Assembly (NCBI GenBank): GCA_002504435.1
Contig: DAQP01000036.1
Span: 2,047 to 62,917, forward strand
DNA: 60,871 nucleotides
Source: Euryarchaeota archaeon UBA438
GTDB lineage: Archaea; Thermoplasmatota; Poseidoniia; Poseidoniales; Thalassarchaeaceae
Direction of reading: 5' to 3'
A program made the translations under genes and the position numbers. The notes under the pieces were generated by a model, which saw only the letters and a list, made by a program, of their open reading frames with translations, did not search any database and was not told the origin of the DNA. This document shows positions 60,159 through 60,871 of the stretch, piece after piece. Each line of letters opens with the position of its first letter. Position 1 is the first letter of the stretch.

Positions 60159-60560
60159 ATGACGGGCTCCTCCAGTTTCTCACTGTCCAGGAAGAGGAGG
60201 CTGCTAATTGTCGGTTTTTCAATGGCGGTATTACTTATCCTAATGTTCGTCTCAATAGAGCCCGAGGTACAGCATTCGATTGATGAGGTGATGGATGATC
60301 CCGGTGCGTTTGAAGGCCAATTGCACGTCAGGGGTGAAGTTATGATAGGAAGTCTGGACACAGAAAATTTCAGCTTCTCGATAACAGGTCTTACCCATGT
60401 TCTGCATGTAGACTACTCCAGTACTGTGATACCGGATGGGTTTGACGAGGGAAACATGATCGCAATAAAGGGCGATTTGCAATATTTAGACGGGTATTGG
60501 CAACTGGAAGCACATGAGATACAGACCGGTTGCCCCTCGAAATACGAGGCCTCTTCGTAG
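60159..60560 (+). CDS. ccmE: CcmE-like heme chaperone with CxxxY site
   Basis: A 133-residue protein with one N-terminal membrane helix (LLIVGFSMAVLLILMFVSI) and an OB-fold domain (VQHSIDEVMDDPGAFEGQLHVRGEVM to DLQYLDGYWQLEAHEI). The heme-binding residue is Cys125 in CPSKY (CxxxY), as in archaeal CcmE, replacing the HxxxY of E. coli. It takes heme to the apocytochrome. No other ccm gene is in the window. It is 45 bases after pyrD and just before the SRP RNA. Confidence 0.85.
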   Translation: MTGSSSFSLSRKRRLLIVGFSMAVLLILMFVSIEPEVQHSIDEVMDDPGAFEGQLHVRGEVMIGSLDTENFSFSITGLTHVLHVDYSSTVIPDGFDEGNMIAIKGDLQYLDGYWQLEAHEIQTGCPSKYEASS

Positions 60561-60607
60561 TTACGCCATCCCGATTCTTTGAAAGGGAAGCGCTCCCCGG
60601 TCGTGTT

Positions 60608-60871
60608 GGGCTAGGGGGGGTGTTGACGTGCTCTGTTATTCACAAATCGTCGATAATGGTGACCTGAAGTCCGAGGGCGGCGTAGACGAGCCGCTGGCGA
60701 CCCGCCGGTTGACGTCGACGCCTCGTCCCCAAGAGATGCAGGTTGTTGGAATTGGCTTCCGGAGGGTAGCCATGACCATCCTATGCCCGGGAACCAGGTC
60801 AGGCGCGGAAGCGAGCAGCCCGACCGGGGATGCTGGATGCCTTGGGATAACGGGGCTGAGGAGATCGGTGA
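60608..60871 (+). ncRNA. ffs: Signal recognition particle RNA (7S), probably cut by window end
   Basis: GGGCTAGG starts near 60608 as in archaeal SRP RNA, and TGAAGTCCGAGGGCGG (about 60665-60680) is the conserved Alu/helix 5 segment. GGTCAGGCGCGGAAGCGAGC (about 60797-60816) then CAGCC is helix 8 with its GGAA tetraloop and the symmetric internal loop that binds SRP54. Archaeal 7S RNA is about 300 bases, so the 3' end probably lies just past the window. TTTGAAAGG near 60578 may be the promoter. The 5' end is approximate. Confidence 0.9.

Noticed and set aside
1..60871. CRISPR array, insertion sequence, prophage or integrative element
   Set aside because: No regularly spaced direct repeats, transposase, integrase or tRNA-flanking direct repeats were seen.

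Overview
The window reads as a gene-dense, mid-GC chromosome segment of a marine Euryarchaeon of the Thermoplasmatota, most likely Marine Group II (Poseidoniales). The support is an archaeal information-processing core (unsplit RpoB, RpoA split into A' and A'', RpoH, eL30, eS1, TrpRS of eukaryote/archaeal type, EndA, FttA, proteasome beta, SRP RNA) mixed with bacterial-type genes (TopA, ThyA, FolA, PlsC, PntAA/AB/B, class 2 PyrD, MqnC) and many PKD/CARDB-like surface proteins. Genes are tightly packed, often overlap by 1-4 bases, and GTG/TTG starts are common. No insertion sequence, prophage or CRISPR array was found.

Layout. 1-4 kb: a CxCH surface protein, a TPR protein, a short FtsZ, a Pop5-like protein and a methyltransferase-biotin ligase fusion. 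4-13.6 kb: tRNA-Lys, then rpoH-rpoB-rpoA1-rpoA2-rpl30e. 13.6-22.3 kb: four coiled-coil paralogues in two divergent operons, with a DtxR-family regulator, two membrane proteins and a 19-bp palindrome between the operons; this is the best candidate for an undescribed system. 22.3-30.4 kb: pdxS, ferredoxin, exosome-like RNA-binding protein, eS1 with a SAP tail, MTAP-like phosphorylase, MazG-like enzyme, sialidase-like lipoprotein, DoxX, folA, thyA, plsC. 30.5-38.8 kb: a surface protein, saccharopine dehydrogenase-like protein, trpS, ZPR1-like protein, sepF, psmB, fttA, two small proteins, tRNA-Pro. 38.8-47.6 kb: Nudix, malate dehydrogenase, transhydrogenase operon, second CxCH protein, TatC-like protein, M6 protease. 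47.6-60.9 kb: endA, a PfkB-family kinase, a PKD protein, Xaa-Pro peptidase, mqnC, a membrane protein/geranylgeranyl reductase/topA operon preceded by a Z-DNA-prone tract, pyrD, CcmE-like protein and SRP RNA running to the window edge.

How the parts fit. FtsZ and SepF point to FtsZ-type division. MqnC and class 2 PyrD point to menaquinone respiration, and geranylgeranyl reductase could act on lipids or on the quinone tail. CcmE with a CxxxY site and two CxCH proteins point to covalent heme chemistry outside the membrane. Extra nucleic-acid-binding domains have been added to core proteins: RadA-like HhH on RpoH and RpoA'', SAP on eS1, and tandem repeats on TopA.
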